A DNA stretch of 64,000 bases. Origin: Paenibacillus sp. DMB20 (GTDB lineage Bacteria; Bacillota; Bacilli; Paenibacillales; Paenibacillaceae). The notes under the pieces are model-generated. The model was not told where the DNA came from. It made no database searches and worked only from the letters and a program-made list of their open reading frames with translations. This document shows positions 1 through 8,070 of the stretch, piece by piece; the first letter of the stretch is position 1; each line of letters begins with the position of its first letter. The stretch is taken from positions 310,001-374,000 of the forward strand of contig NZ_LAZU01000037.1 in the NCBI RefSeq assembly GCF_000987955.1. The letters are read 5' to 3'. A program made the translations under genes and the position numbers.

Positions 1-140
1 CCAAAGAACTGCTCACCAACACCAACCTGCCGATCACCGATATTGCGGAGAGGCTGGGATTCCGCTCGGCCAGCCATTTTTCCAGACAGTTCCGCCGCTG
101 GACCGGGCAATCGCCGACTGAATATAAGCCCAAGCAGTAA
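1..140 (+). CDS. AraC-family regulator, C-terminal fragment (gene enters from the left)
   Basis: The reading frame is open from base 3 to a TAA at 138-140 and encodes the last 45 residues of an AraC/XylS DNA-binding domain. The second helix-turn-helix is recognisable (ITDIAERLGFRSASHFSRQF), followed by the usual closing stretch RRWTGQSPTEYKPK. The 5' part lies outside the window, so the ligand-binding domain and the target are unknown. It ends about 100 bases before a symmetrical terminator shared with the convergent sulP-type gene. Many AraC regulators with adjacent oxidoreductases follow in the next 14 kb, so a sugar-utilisation role is plausible but only inferred. Confidence 0.85.
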   Translation, partial: KELLTNTNLPITDIAERLGFRSASHFSRQFRRWTGQSPTEYKPKQ

Positions 141-244
141 TATGCGGCAATTAATGCACATCGGGCAGCGGGAGAATATTTATGCGCCTTGCAACCATTA
201 TTTTTGCGGACCATAAGCACTCCTGCTCTATGCTTCGTCTACTA

Positions 245-279
245 AAACAACCCGGCACCTGGGATGTGCCGGGTTGTTT
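245..279. terminator. Bidirectional intrinsic terminator
   Basis: Perfect 14-bp inverted repeat: AAACAACCCGGCAC (245-258) pairs with GTGCCGGGTTGTTT (266-279) around a 7-nt loop. A and T tracts on the two sides let it work for both the AraC fragment (+) and the SulP transporter (-). Confidence 0.88.
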
Positions 280-355
280 CCGCATATCGGGAAGTTCTTC
301 GAATGATAAAATAATCCGATATTATTTCACAACGAGGACGGGACAATACATGAAA

Positions 356-1879
356 TTAATGAGAACTCAGTTTGGCGTTAGCGCGGGGATAGACGGCCAC
401 ACGGTCGACGATTTTTTGGCTCGGGGAGTTCAGTCCCTTGATCGTCACCTCGTTATGGTTCTCGCGGTATTTCAGAACCACTTTGTCAATGGCGCCCACG
501 GCGGAATCATCCCATACGTGGGAACCGGAAAAATCGATGAGAATCCGGGTATTTTCCGACGAGAAGTCAAACGCCTCCACAAAGCCTTCAACGGAAGCAA
601 AAAACAACGGACCTCTGACTTCGAAAACAGCCATATCATGCTCTCTGCGTTCAAATACCTCAAGCTTGGAAATTTTGGCCACAAAGAAAATGGCACTTAA
701 AACAACTCCCGCCAGCACGCCCTTGGACAGATCGTGAGTAAACACCACGATCATGACCGTTGTCAGCATAACGACCGCATCCCCCTTGGGGGCTTTCCGC
801 AAGTAGGTGAACGAGGACCAATCGAACGTACCGACGGAGACCATAATCATAATGCCGACGAGCACCGGCATCGGAATTTGCACGACCAGATCCCCGAGCA
901 CGAGAATGAGAAACATGAGGAACATCCCCGCCACGAAGGTCGATAATCTTCCGCGTCCGCCGGACTTCACGTTAATCACGGACTGGCCGATCATCGCGCA
1001 CCCGGCCATTCCGCCGAAAAATCCGTTGACGATATTGGCGATTCCCTGTCCGCGGGCTTCGCGGTTTTTATCGCTGTCCGTATCCGTCATATCATCCACG
1101 ATCGACGCGGTCAGCAGCGACTCCAGCAAACCTACGACAGCCAAAGCCAGGGAATACGGAAAAATAATGCCCAGCGTTTCGAAGTTAAACGGAACCGCCG
1201 GTATCAAAAAGGACGGAAGGGATTGGGTAATGTTGCCCAAGTCCCCTACGGTCCGCAGGCCCAGTCCCGAGAATATCGACACCGACGTTAAAACGATAAT
1301 GGCAATAAGCGGGGCCGGGACCGATTTAATAAACCGGGGCAAAATGTACACAATCGCCAGGGTGACGGCTACAAACACGTAGGTCATCCCGGAGATACCC
1401 CAGAAATGGGGCACCTGTGCCATGAAAATCAAAATGGCCAGCGCGTTGACAAACCCGATCATGACCGCTCTGGGGATGAATTTCATCAGTTTGGCGATCT
1501 TCAGCACGCCGAACAGCAGCTGAATCAATCCCGTAAGAATGGTAGCCGCCAGCAAATACTGAAGCCCGTGCTCCTTAACCAACGGAGCCATAACCAGCGC
1601 CATGGCTCCGGTTGCGGCGGATATCATGCCCGGTCGCCCTCCGACAAAGGAAATCATGACGGCAATGCAGAAGGAAGCGTATAGTCCCACCATGGGATCG
1701 ACGCCCGCAATGATGGAAAAGGCAATCGCCTCGGGAATAAGCGCCAAGGCCACGACGATGCCGGAGAGTATGTCTCCCCTCACATTGCAAAACCATTCTC
1801 CTTGATCTAACACGTTCTCCTCCACACCTCTTTGTTTATTTTTTCGGTTGTAAGTCTCATAAAAGTCAAGACCGCTCAT
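356..1879 (-). CDS. SulP-family inorganic anion transporter with STAS domain
   Basis: Integral membrane transporter of the SulP/SLC26 family, which moves sulfate, bicarbonate or similar anions. The 507-residue protein has about ten to twelve hydrophobic segments between roughly residues 35 and 400. It carries the family opening [20 protein letters not shown] and a C-terminal STAS domain (about 405-500, with [16 protein letters not shown]). Its start is uncertain: no convincing ribosome binding site precedes the ATG at 1879, and a GTG about 20 codons downstream would also give a complete domain. It is divergent from the recombinase-like gene. Substrate cannot be read from sequence; bicarbonate and sulfate members look alike at this level. 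Confidence 0.88.
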   Translation of the reverse strand: MSGLDFYETYNRKNKQRGVEENVLDQGEWFCNVRGDILSGIVVALALIPEAIAFSIIAGVDPMVGLYASFCIAVMISFVGGRPGMISAATGAMALVMAPLVKEHGLQYLLAATILTGLIQLLFGVLKIAKLMKFIPRAVMIGFVNALAILIFMAQVPHFWGISGMTYVFVAVTLAIVYILPRFIKSVPAPLIAIIVLTSVSIFSGLGLRTVGDLGNITQSLPSFLIPAVPFNFETLGIIFPYSLALAVVGLLESLLTASIVDDMTDTDSDKNREARGQGIANIVNGFFGGMAGCAMIGQSVINVKSGGRGRLSTFVAGMFLMFLILVLGDLVVQIPMPVLVGIMIMVSVGTFDWSSFTYLRKAPKGDAVVMLTTVMIVVFTHDLSKGVLAGVVLSAIFFVAKISKLEVFERREHDMAVFEVRGPLFFASVEGFVEAFDFSSENTRILIDFSGSHVWDDSAVGAIDKVVLKYRENHNEVTIKGLNSPSQKIVDRVAVYPRANAKLSSH

Positions 1880-1985
1880 TTCGAATAGAAACAGTGTATC
1901 ACCGATGATCCCTAAATAGAACCTTTTTGGTCCTCTTTTTTATGATATGATAATAAAAATGCATGGAAACCTAAGGAGCGCGGAT

Positions 1986-2537
1986 ATGCTTATTGGATAT
2001 ATGAGACCCTATCAGGACGATCCGGACTGCGAAAGCCAGAAAATCAAACTGTCGGAGGCTGAATGTGATTTGATCGTAGAGGAAGAGCATTCCTCTGCCA
2101 AACGAAGAACGAAGCTGAATGAGATGATGGGCCGGCTTCAGCCGGGAGATCAGGTCGTCGTCGCCAGGCTGTTCGCCTGGGCCGACTCCAGCCGCCACCT
2201 TGTCGAGCTGCTGGACATGCTCAGCCAACGGGGGGGCTTCCTGCACTCCTTGGCGGAAGGAATCGATACATGTCGGCAAGAAGGATATCCTTTTGACAAG
2301 ATCGTTCATTATCTTGTGGAATTTCAAAGCGACGTGATCAGCGAGAAGACGAGAAAAGGGCTCTATGAGGCGAAGCAAAAAGGAAGCCTGCCGGGACGTC
2401 CCCGCAAACCGGATGAAAATGTACGGCGGGCTATCTTGATGTACCAAAGCAAAAAATACAGCTTGGCCGAAATCAAAGAACAGACCGGCATAAGCAAGTC
2501 CACCTTGTACCGCTATCTCGAAAATGAATCAACCTGA
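1986..2537 (+). CDS. Serine-recombinase-like protein lacking catalytic residues
   Basis: The 183-residue protein has the resolvase/invertase fold (about 1-140) and a C-terminal Hin-type helix-turn-helix (GRPRKP then SLAEIKEQTGISKSTLYRYL). The start ATG at 1986 has AAGGAG seven bases upstream; an in-frame codon at 1947 lacks one. The active-site motif normally read as Y-x-R-V-S is YMRPY here, so the nucleophilic serine is replaced. The usual RLDRLxR arginine motif is RLFAWAD. Such a protein should bind DNA but not cleave it. It may act as a regulator or accessory factor; B. subtilis YneB is another short stand-alone resolvase-like protein. No terminal inverted repeats or transposase flank it, so it does not look like part of a transposon. 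Confidence 0.8.
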   Translation: MLIGYMRPYQDDPDCESQKIKLSEAECDLIVEEEHSSAKRRTKLNEMMGRLQPGDQVVVARLFAWADSSRHLVELLDMLSQRGGFLHSLAEGIDTCRQEGYPFDKIVHYLVEFQSDVISEKTRKGLYEAKQKGSLPGRPRKPDENVRRAILMYQSKKYSLAEIKEQTGISKSTLYRYLENEST

Positions 2538-2541
2538 CGAC

Positions 2542-2591
2542 AAACACCCGTAAGCGAAGGCATGGAAGCCTGCCTTTGCTTACGGGTGTTT
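2542..2591. terminator. Bidirectional intrinsic terminator
   Basis: A 21-bp arm starting AAACACCCGTAAGC (2542-2562) pairs with TGCCTTTGCTTACGGGTGTT plus T (2571-2591), with one G-T pair and an 8-nt loop. It lies between convergent genes and can serve both the recombinase-like gene (+) and the RCC1/stalk gene (-). Confidence 0.9.
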
Positions 2592-2641
2592 TTGTCCCGG
2601 GAAAAATATCCCGGTGAACGTTTCTTTTAGGGCAATTGATT

Positions 2642-4096
2642 CTATTGCGGCATGTCAATCCTAACGATGTTTCGCACCGGATCCCATCTCACCTTGGCTC
2701 CCAGCGTCTCCGCGATAAAACGGAGCGGAACCATCGTCGTATAGTTTTTCATGAACGCTTTTGGCGCGTTCATTGATTCTTTGACGTTCAGCGCTTTTTT
2801 CCAGTCCATGGCAACGATCTCCGCGTTTCTGCCGTTCCTCGAAATCGTTACTTTAGACGGATACTGCCACTTTACGGATGCGCCGACGTGTTCGAACACG
2901 CCTCGAAGCGGAACATAGGTCGTATCGTGGACGATCATCGGCGGAACGAGCAAATCAACCTCTGCTCCGTTCACGACAACTTGAACGGCCCTCTCGACTC
3001 GCTTCGGCTCCGTCGGCCTGTTATTCGGCATAGCTACCCATTCCATGATCGTTCCGTCTTTAAGCAGCGCATACTGCCGGTAATCTCCGGTGTTTGCCAA
3101 ATCCACGGCATCCTTGACTCCCTCAACGCGCACGGCTGTATAGGAAGGCCGATCCCAATAACCGTCCCACGTCCATACCGATCCGTCTCTGGTAACGGCG
3201 CTGAACGACCAGCCCGCCCCTCCTTCGACATGAACGGCATCTGCCAGATCCTGTACTTGAACCGGCTTAAGAAGTTCGCCCGCCGTAGGATAGGTTTTGT
3301 TGTTTTTCCATACCGCCACGGTTCCATCCGACTGTAAAGCTGCCGCCTTTTGAACTGAAGCTGCGATTCCCTTCACATCCGATAATCCGTTTACCTGCGT
3401 CGGTTTCCACAATTTATCCGGGTTCGTGTCCGTCAGCTTCGTGCCCCATACCCATACTCTCCCTTGGAAATCCTGGATCAGCGACGATAAAGATCCTGCG
3501 GCAATCGCCTTGGCCTGCGGCAGACCTGTCGCTTTAACGGGGACTGCTGAAGGTGAATGAATGCGGTCTACCTGCCCCCACTGCCATACCGTACCGTCCT
3601 TTTGCAAAGCAAGGCTGTGATTGCCGGCGGCCGCAACGGCTGTAATATCGCTTAATCCCTTGACCTGTACAGGCTCAAGAACACCGGCGGGAGGGGCATC
3701 GCCGATTCCGAGCTGTCCTTCCCGGTTGGCTCCGGTCGCCCAAACGGTCCCATCCTTTTTCAACAGGAGGGTATGGCGGGACCCGCTTGCCATGCCTTGA
3801 ACCCCGTCAATACGCATTCGAACGGGCGCCTCGACCGGAACGGCAGATCCGTTGCCCGTTAGACCGTATTCGAGCTCCCCGCCCCAGGCCCATACGGTGC
3901 CGTCTTCCTTCAATGCATAAACCGCACGCTCTCCGGCCTTGATGGAAACCACGCCGGACAGCCATTTGGACGACCCGGCAGAATCGGCAAGACGAGCATC
4001 CTCAGCCGAAACCGCCCGAACGGCCTGGGGTCCTGTCAGCATCAGCGACATCATTCCTGCCATGACGGCAAGAGAAAAACGTTTATGATTTTTCAT
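2642..4096 (-). CDS. Secreted RCC1-repeat protein with C-terminal stalk (copper amine oxidase N-like) domain
   Basis: The 484-residue protein begins with a signal peptide (MKNHKRFSLAVMAG, hydrophobic core, cleavage likely near residue 28-31). Six or seven RCC1-type beta-propeller repeats follow (about 45-370), each with a variant of DGTVWAWG. The last 110 residues form the stalk domain often annotated as copper amine oxidase N-like, with two copies of the motif VPLRGVFEHVGA / VPLRFIAETLGA. Proteins of this build are frequent in Paenibacillus and are thought to be cell-surface proteins; no enzymatic role is implied. A GGAGGA site lies just upstream of the ATG. It is followed by the next minus-strand gene's shared terminator. 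Confidence 0.85.
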   Translation of the reverse strand: MKNHKRFSLAVMAGMMSLMLTGPQAVRAVSAEDARLADSAGSSKWLSGVVSIKAGERAVYALKEDGTVWAWGGELEYGLTGNGSAVPVEAPVRMRIDGVQGMASGSRHTLLLKKDGTVWATGANREGQLGIGDAPPAGVLEPVQVKGLSDITAVAAAGNHSLALQKDGTVWQWGQVDRIHSPSAVPVKATGLPQAKAIAAGSLSSLIQDFQGRVWVWGTKLTDTNPDKLWKPTQVNGLSDVKGIAASVQKAAALQSDGTVAVWKNNKTYPTAGELLKPVQVQDLADAVHVEGGAGWSFSAVTRDGSVWTWDGYWDRPSYTAVRVEGVKDAVDLANTGDYRQYALLKDGTIMEWVAMPNNRPTEPKRVERAVQVVVNGAEVDLLVPPMIVHDTTYVPLRGVFEHVGASVKWQYPSKVTISRNGRNAEIVAMDWKKALNVKESMNAPKAFMKNYTTMVPLRFIAETLGAKVRWDPVRNIVRIDMPQ

Positions 4097-4231
4097 GCAG
4101 CGTCCTCCGCGAAATTTTTCCCAGGATTGCCCTGACTTTTTAGTTAGACGCGGAAAAGAGGGAAAAGTTGCTCGTGGCAGAAATCTTGCCCATGGCCTAT
4201 CGCCGTCCGCTCGACTTCTCCGCCCATGCCT

Positions 4232-5068
4232 CTACCCCCCGTATAACTCCCTGTACCTGGACGGGGTCATCCCCTCATGCTCCATAAACCGTTTGTTGAA
4301 ATAGCTGACGCTCGGATACCCGGCATCGATGGCAATTTGGCCGATCGCCATCTCCCTCCGCTCCAGCAGCCACTGCTTGGCCATCTGCAGGCGGCAGCGC
4401 GTGATGAATTCCATCGGCGTCATTTCCATCACGTTCCGAAACAGCTTGCAAAAATAGTGCGTGCTTACTCCCAGCCGCTCCGCCCATTCCTCCAAAACGA
4501 ACGGCTGCGCGGCCTCCTGCTGCATCATCGGCAGCAGTTCCAAAATGCGGTTCCCCGACGTGTTCGGCCTACCGCCCGATAAAGGAGTCGCCTGATCCAC
4601 AAAAACCGCAAGCAAAGCGTAGGTCAGCGTGGACAAATGCGGCAGATCCAGCATGCGATGGGTTTCCGCTTCGCCAAGCAGCGCTTCATGGGCCCGTTCA
4701 AAGGCCGCCGGCTGACGCAAACTCCATAATTGGCTTTTGTGAAATTCCCGCTCGACGAAATAATTTTGCAGCCCGCTGCCGTAGAAATGCACCCATCGGA
4801 CATCCCAAGGGTCCTCCTCGCTGCTGTAATAACACTGGGTTTGCATCGGAAAATAAAGCACGGCTTCCCCCGGTCCAAGCTCATATACTTGATTGTCCGC
4901 CTCGACATAACCCTTACCCGACGCGACATAGTGAATGTTGAAATTGTTCAGCGCCCCCGCTTTGCGAAACACGCGATGGTCCGGCTCGTCCCGGTAAATG
5001 CCAACCGATTCCGGAAAGCAAAGAAACGGCATTTGCGGGAGGGTCAGCAAATGGATTTGCCTTTTCAT
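4232..5068 (-). CDS. AraC-family transcriptional regulator with cupin-like sensor domain
   Basis: The 278-residue protein has an N-terminal AraC-type cupin sensor (about 20-160, including the beta-barrel stretch NIHYVASGKGYVEADNQVYEL) and a C-terminal double helix-turn-helix (about 180-275, with LEEWAERLGVSTHYFCKLF and IAIDAGYPSVSYFNKRF). It is divergent from the Gfo/Idh oxidoreductase and aldo/keto reductase pair starting at 5192. The shared 123-nt gap holds a 16-bp palindrome and a direct repeat that could be its operators. By family analogy it senses a sugar or sugar derivative and activates the divergent genes. The ligand is unknown. Confidence 0.87.
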   Translation of the reverse strand: MKRQIHLLTLPQMPFLCFPESVGIYRDEPDHRVFRKAGALNNFNIHYVASGKGYVEADNQVYELGPGEAVLYFPMQTQCYYSSEEDPWDVRWVHFYGSGLQNYFVEREFHKSQLWSLRQPAAFERAHEALLGEAETHRMLDLPHLSTLTYALLAVFVDQATPLSGGRPNTSGNRILELLPMMQQEAAQPFVLEEWAERLGVSTHYFCKLFRNVMEMTPMEFITRCRLQMAKQWLLERREMAIGQIAIDAGYPSVSYFNKRFMEHEGMTPSRYRELYGG

Positions 5069-5081
5069 CCTGCATCACTCC

Positions 5082-5166
5082 ATAACAATATTGTTATATC
5101 GAATCGCAAAATAATATTATATTAATTTTAATTTCTCTCTAATATAATCGCAATATAATACTAATC
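5082..5166. promoter_or_regulatory. Divergent control region with palindrome and direct repeats
   Basis: The gap between the AraC regulator (-) and the Gfo/Idh gene (+) contains the perfect palindrome ATAACAATATTGTTAT (5082-5097), 13 bases upstream of the regulator start. It also holds two near-identical direct repeats, AATCGCAAAATAATATTATA (5102-5121) and AATCGCAATATAATACTAAT (5147-5166), 45 bases apart. AraC proteins typically bind direct repeats, so these are candidate operator half-sites. The very AT-rich sequence also provides several possible -10 elements. Confidence 0.5.
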
Positions 5167-5191
5167 CAAACAAGGAGCTGATGATTTAAGC

Positions 5192-6185
5192 ATGAGCCGA
5201 AAACTGAAATGGGGCATTCTGGCTGCGCCGGCATCGCCAAATGGGCCGTTATTCCGGGCCTGAAGGAATCCCGCCTTAACGAAGTAGCCGCTATCGCCAG
5301 CCGTCATATCGACAAAGCCAAATCGGTTGCGGAAGAGCTGCATATTCCTGCGGCATACGGCAGTTATGAAGAGCTATTGGAGGACCCTTCCATTGAAGCC
5401 GTTTACATACCGCTCCCCAACCATCTCCACAAGGAGTGGACGATTCGGGCCGCTGAGGCAGGAAAGCACATCCTGTGCGAAAAGCCGATGGCCTTGACGG
5501 AAGCCGAGGCCTCCGATATGGCCGAAGCGGCGGCAAAAGCCGGTGTCCTGCTGTCTGAAGCGTTTATGTACCGTCATCATCCTCGTTATGACATCATCAA
5601 GGACCTGATCGCGTCGGGAAGCATCGGGGAAATCCGCGCCATCCACAGCTCTTTCACATTCAATAACTCGGGCGATGCCGGAAACGTCCGATTCCGCCGG
5701 GACTGGGGAGGCGGCTCGATCTATGATATCGGCTGCTATCCGATTAACGCGGCACGCCTTTTGCTCGGCCGGGAGCTGAAGCCGTAACGGTTCAGGCGTT
5801 CTTCTCCCCCGAGCATGATCATGTCGATATGATGGCCTCCGGCCTGATCGAATTCGGCGGCTCCGTCTCCCTTACGTTCGACTGCGGCATGTGGGCGGCG
5901 TACCGGAACCCGCTTGAGGTCATCGGGACCGAAGGGATCATCGAAGTGCCTCATGCCTACAGCATACCTGCAGGAAAAGCCGGTTTCTTCTTGAACGCAA
6001 ATGGAGAACGGCGGGAAATGGAAGTGCCGGACGCGAACGCCTACAGCGAACAGGGGGACCATTTCGCGGAGGCGGCGTTCAACGGCAGGCCGCTGCGTTA
6101 TGACGCCGCCGATGCCATCCGCAACATGAAAGTCGTCGATGCATGCCTGCTCTCCGCCCGCGAGCGGATCAGAGTTCATCTATAA
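5192..6185 (+). CDS. Gfo/Idh/MocA-family oxidoreductase, frameshifted twice
   Basis: NAD(P)-dependent sugar or polyol dehydrogenase family. The product begins MSRKLKWGIL and should continue with the Rossmann motif GCAGIAKWAV, but one G is missing near 5219-5222, which shifts the frame. A second missing base near 5776-5780 ends the second frame at GRELKP before the C-terminal domain resumes at MMASGLIEFGG. Restoring both bases gives 331 residues, the normal family length. The catalytic EKPMALT motif is intact. AAGGAG lies 14 bases before the ATG at 5192. It leads a two-gene unit with the aldo/keto reductase and faces a divergent AraC regulator. Sequencing error is the likeliest cause of both shifts; true decay is possible. 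The substrate is unknown. Confidence 0.82.
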
Positions 6186-6210
6186 CCGTGTTAAAGGAGG
6201 CAACGAAGAA

Positions 6211-7239
6211 ATGAAAACCATCTCTATCGAGGGACTTCACAAACCGGTATCCGTCCTGATGAAAGGATCGGATTACTTTTACCATGAGAACTACGACAAG
6301 GCCGCATCCAACCTGGATGCCTACTTTGCCATCGGGGGCAATTCCATTGATACGGCCCATCTTTACAGCGGAGGCCAAAGCGAGGAAGTCATCGGCCGGT
6401 ACATGCGGGAGAGAGGGACCCGGGACCAGTGGGTCATTTTAACGAAAGGCGCCCATCCTGACCACAACGGGCCGCGCGTAAACGCAAGAGATATCCGGAA
6501 CGACATCTCGGATAGCCTGAAAAGACTCCAAACCGACTTTATCGACCTGTACGCGCTGCATCGCGATGACCCTGCCGTCCCCGTCGATGAAATTGTGGAA
6601 ACCTTGAATGAGTATGTGTCATCCGGAACGGTCGGCGCCATCGGCGTATCCAACTGGACCTGGCAGCGGATTCAGGCCGCGAACGATTATGCCTCCGCCA
6701 ACGGGCTGGTCGGCTTCTCGTTCAGCAGTCCCAACTTAAGCCTCGCGAAACCGAACGAACCATTCTGGGCGGGCTGCGTATCCGCGGACGCCGAAACCTG
6801 CGCCTGGCATGAAGCGGAGCAGTTTCCGCTGCTCTCCTGGTCCTCCCAGGCCAGAGGCTTTTTCACCGGGCGGTTCTCGCCCGACATCCGCGACAATGCC
6901 GACCTGGTCCGGGTATTCTACAGCGATGCGAATTGGGAGCGGTACGCCCGCGCGAAACAGCTGGCTGAAGCTAAAAACGTTACGCCGATCCAGATTGCGC
7001 TCGCCTATGTTCTGAGCCAGCCGTTTCCGGCCTGCGCCCTGATCGGAGCCCAGAACGCGGAAGAGCTGCGTTTCATAAGAAAAAACGTCTATCGACGCAC
7101 TTTCTCAGAAAACAGACCGCATTTAGCGGAAGTTTTTCTTGCGAGATATGGAAGCCGCGTCTCCGAAGCTTATACTTTCTTATATCTTCATAAAAGGACG
7201 GTCTATTGCCATCTGCAATGGATACCGTCCTTTTGTTAA
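6211..7239 (+). CDS. Aldo/keto reductase whose C-terminus is encoded by a dispersed repeat
   Basis: NADPH-dependent reductase of the aldo/keto reductase fold. The usual catalytic residues are visible: Asp and Tyr in SIDTAHLYSGG, Lys in ILTKGAHP and His in LYALHRDDP. The start at 6211 has AAAGGAGG ten bases upstream. It lies 25 bases after the Gfo/Idh gene, so the two are probably co-transcribed. After the conserved cofactor-binding stretch ALIGAQNAEELR, the last 53 residues (from [11 protein letters not shown]) are translated from repeat copy A and a terminator, not from family sequence. The natural C-terminus, normally a short helix after this point, has been lost or replaced. Whether the enzyme is active is uncertain. 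Confidence 0.85.
   Translation: MKTISIEGLHKPVSVLMKGSDYFYHENYDKAASNLDAYFAIGGNSIDTAHLYSGGQSEEVIGRYMRERGTRDQWVILTKGAHPDHNGPRVNARDIRNDISDSLKRLQTDFIDLYALHRDDPAVPVDEIVETLNEYVSSGTVGAIGVSNWTWQRIQAANDYASANGLVGFSFSSPNLSLAKPNEPFWAGCVSADAETCAWHEAEQFPLLSWSSQARGFFTGRFSPDIRDNADLVRVFYSDANWERYARAKQLAEAKNVTPIQIALAYVLSQPFPACALIGAQNAEELRFIRKNVYRRTFSENRPHLAEVFLARYGSRVSEAYTFLYLHKRTVYCHLQWIPSFC
7075..7190 (+). repeat. Two-hairpin dispersed repeat, copy A
   Basis: Hairpin 1: AAGAAAAAAC (7077-7086) pairs with GTTTTTCTT (7132-7140), with an inner GTCT (7087-7090)/AGAC (7114-7117) and a small CCGC/GCGG loop stem. Hairpin 2: GAGATAT (7143-7149) pairs with ATATCTT (7182-7188, one G-T pair). It closely matches copy B at 12591-12707 (minus) and shares parts with the other copies. 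It overlaps the 3' end of the aldo/keto reductase gene and runs directly into a terminator. Confidence 0.85.
7192..7234. terminator. Intrinsic terminator, probably bidirectional
   Basis: AAAAGGACGGT (7192-7202) pairs perfectly with ACCGTCCTTTT (7224-7234); the loop holds a further ATTGC/GCAAT stem. It ends the aldo/keto reductase unit (+) and can also stop the GNAT gene (-). The aldo/keto reductase reading frame runs through it. Confidence 0.85.
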
Positions 7240-7295
7240 TTGTATCTAAACGCACCCTTAGTTGAAGAAGCAGAAACCGGATTTACCCCGAAAAA

Positions 7296-7815
7296 TCACA
7301 AGTTGTTCCACTCTTCTTCCAAGATTGCGTAATAATATTCGTCCCACCATTCATTGCCATGGGGGATGCACTTTTTGAAATATCCTTCCCTTCTCATCCC
7401 GATTTTCTCCATCACCCGATACGATGGGGGATTCTGCGGCTGGCACGTAGCTATGATTCTATGCAATTTCATTTCCTCAAAACCATATTTCAACGTAGCT
7501 TTCGCTGCTTCGGAAGCATATCCTTGATTATAATATTTGGGATTGAATACCCAACCGATTTCGTAAGTATGCTCGCCAAAATATTTATGAAAAACAATAT
7601 GGCCGATCAGGACATTTCCATCCGTTAATATAACAGGAAAGTTCTCCGCGTCCTCGCCCATGTTTTTATGTACGAAATCTTTGGCATCCTCTTCCGAAAA
7701 AAACGCCTTCGGGTATGTATTTCATCACATGAATATCCGATGTATACTCATGGACAGCCTGCCAATCGGCGGTTTCGAAATCGCGTATGAACAATCTTTC
7801 GGTTTTTACAAACAT
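7296..7815 (-). CDS. GNAT-family N-acetyltransferase (RimJ/RimL-like), frameshifted
   Basis: Acetyl-CoA-dependent N-acetyltransferase resembling the RimJ/RimL ribosomal-protein group. Reading starts MFVKTERLFIRDFETADWQA at 7815, with AAAGGAG eight bases upstream. It shifts frame at a run of seven A on the plus strand (7697-7703) and then continues SEEDAKDFVHKNMGEDAE. With six A the product is 172 residues, normal for the family. The acetyl-CoA-binding region is seen as NQGYASEAAKATLKYGFEEM, followed by the family NPPSYRVMEKIGM stretch. Its target is unknown. The single extra base in a homopolymer suggests a sequencing error. Confidence 0.8.
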
Positions 7816-8009
7816 TGCTTTTCTCCTTTAAGTCAATTTGCACATGGCTCTTCTTCCAATTTTCCATAGTAAGTTCTGGAAAAATCTTATCACATGCAAC
7901 AATTCTAGCATATTTTGCGGCTTTGCCGAAAGCGGCGGCACTTTTAATCTTAAACCGGGAAAATATGGCAACCCCATTTTGGAGCGCATCCTTCTTTTCC
8001 CCTCCTGCG

Positions 8010-8058
8010 AAAAACAAAGACTCCTGCGGGCAAGGATATCCTTACCGTGCAGGAGTCT
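8010..8058 (-). terminator. Intrinsic terminator of the Gfo/Idh gene at 8071
   Basis: On the minus strand AGACTCCTGC (8058-8049) pairs with GCAGGAGTCT (8027-8018), followed by TTGTTTTT. The 21-nt loop contains the palindrome AAGGATATCCTT. The interval 7816-8009 upstream of it shows no other feature. Confidence 0.85.
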
Positions 8059-8070
8059 TCCGCTTCGTAT

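Noticed and set aside
182-700. Plus-strand frame of 172 codons
   Set aside because: It covers a terminator and the antisense of the SulP gene; no family features.
1986-2537. Mobile element based on the recombinase-like gene
   Set aside because: No catalytic serine, no flanking inverted repeats, res sites or partner transposase are visible.
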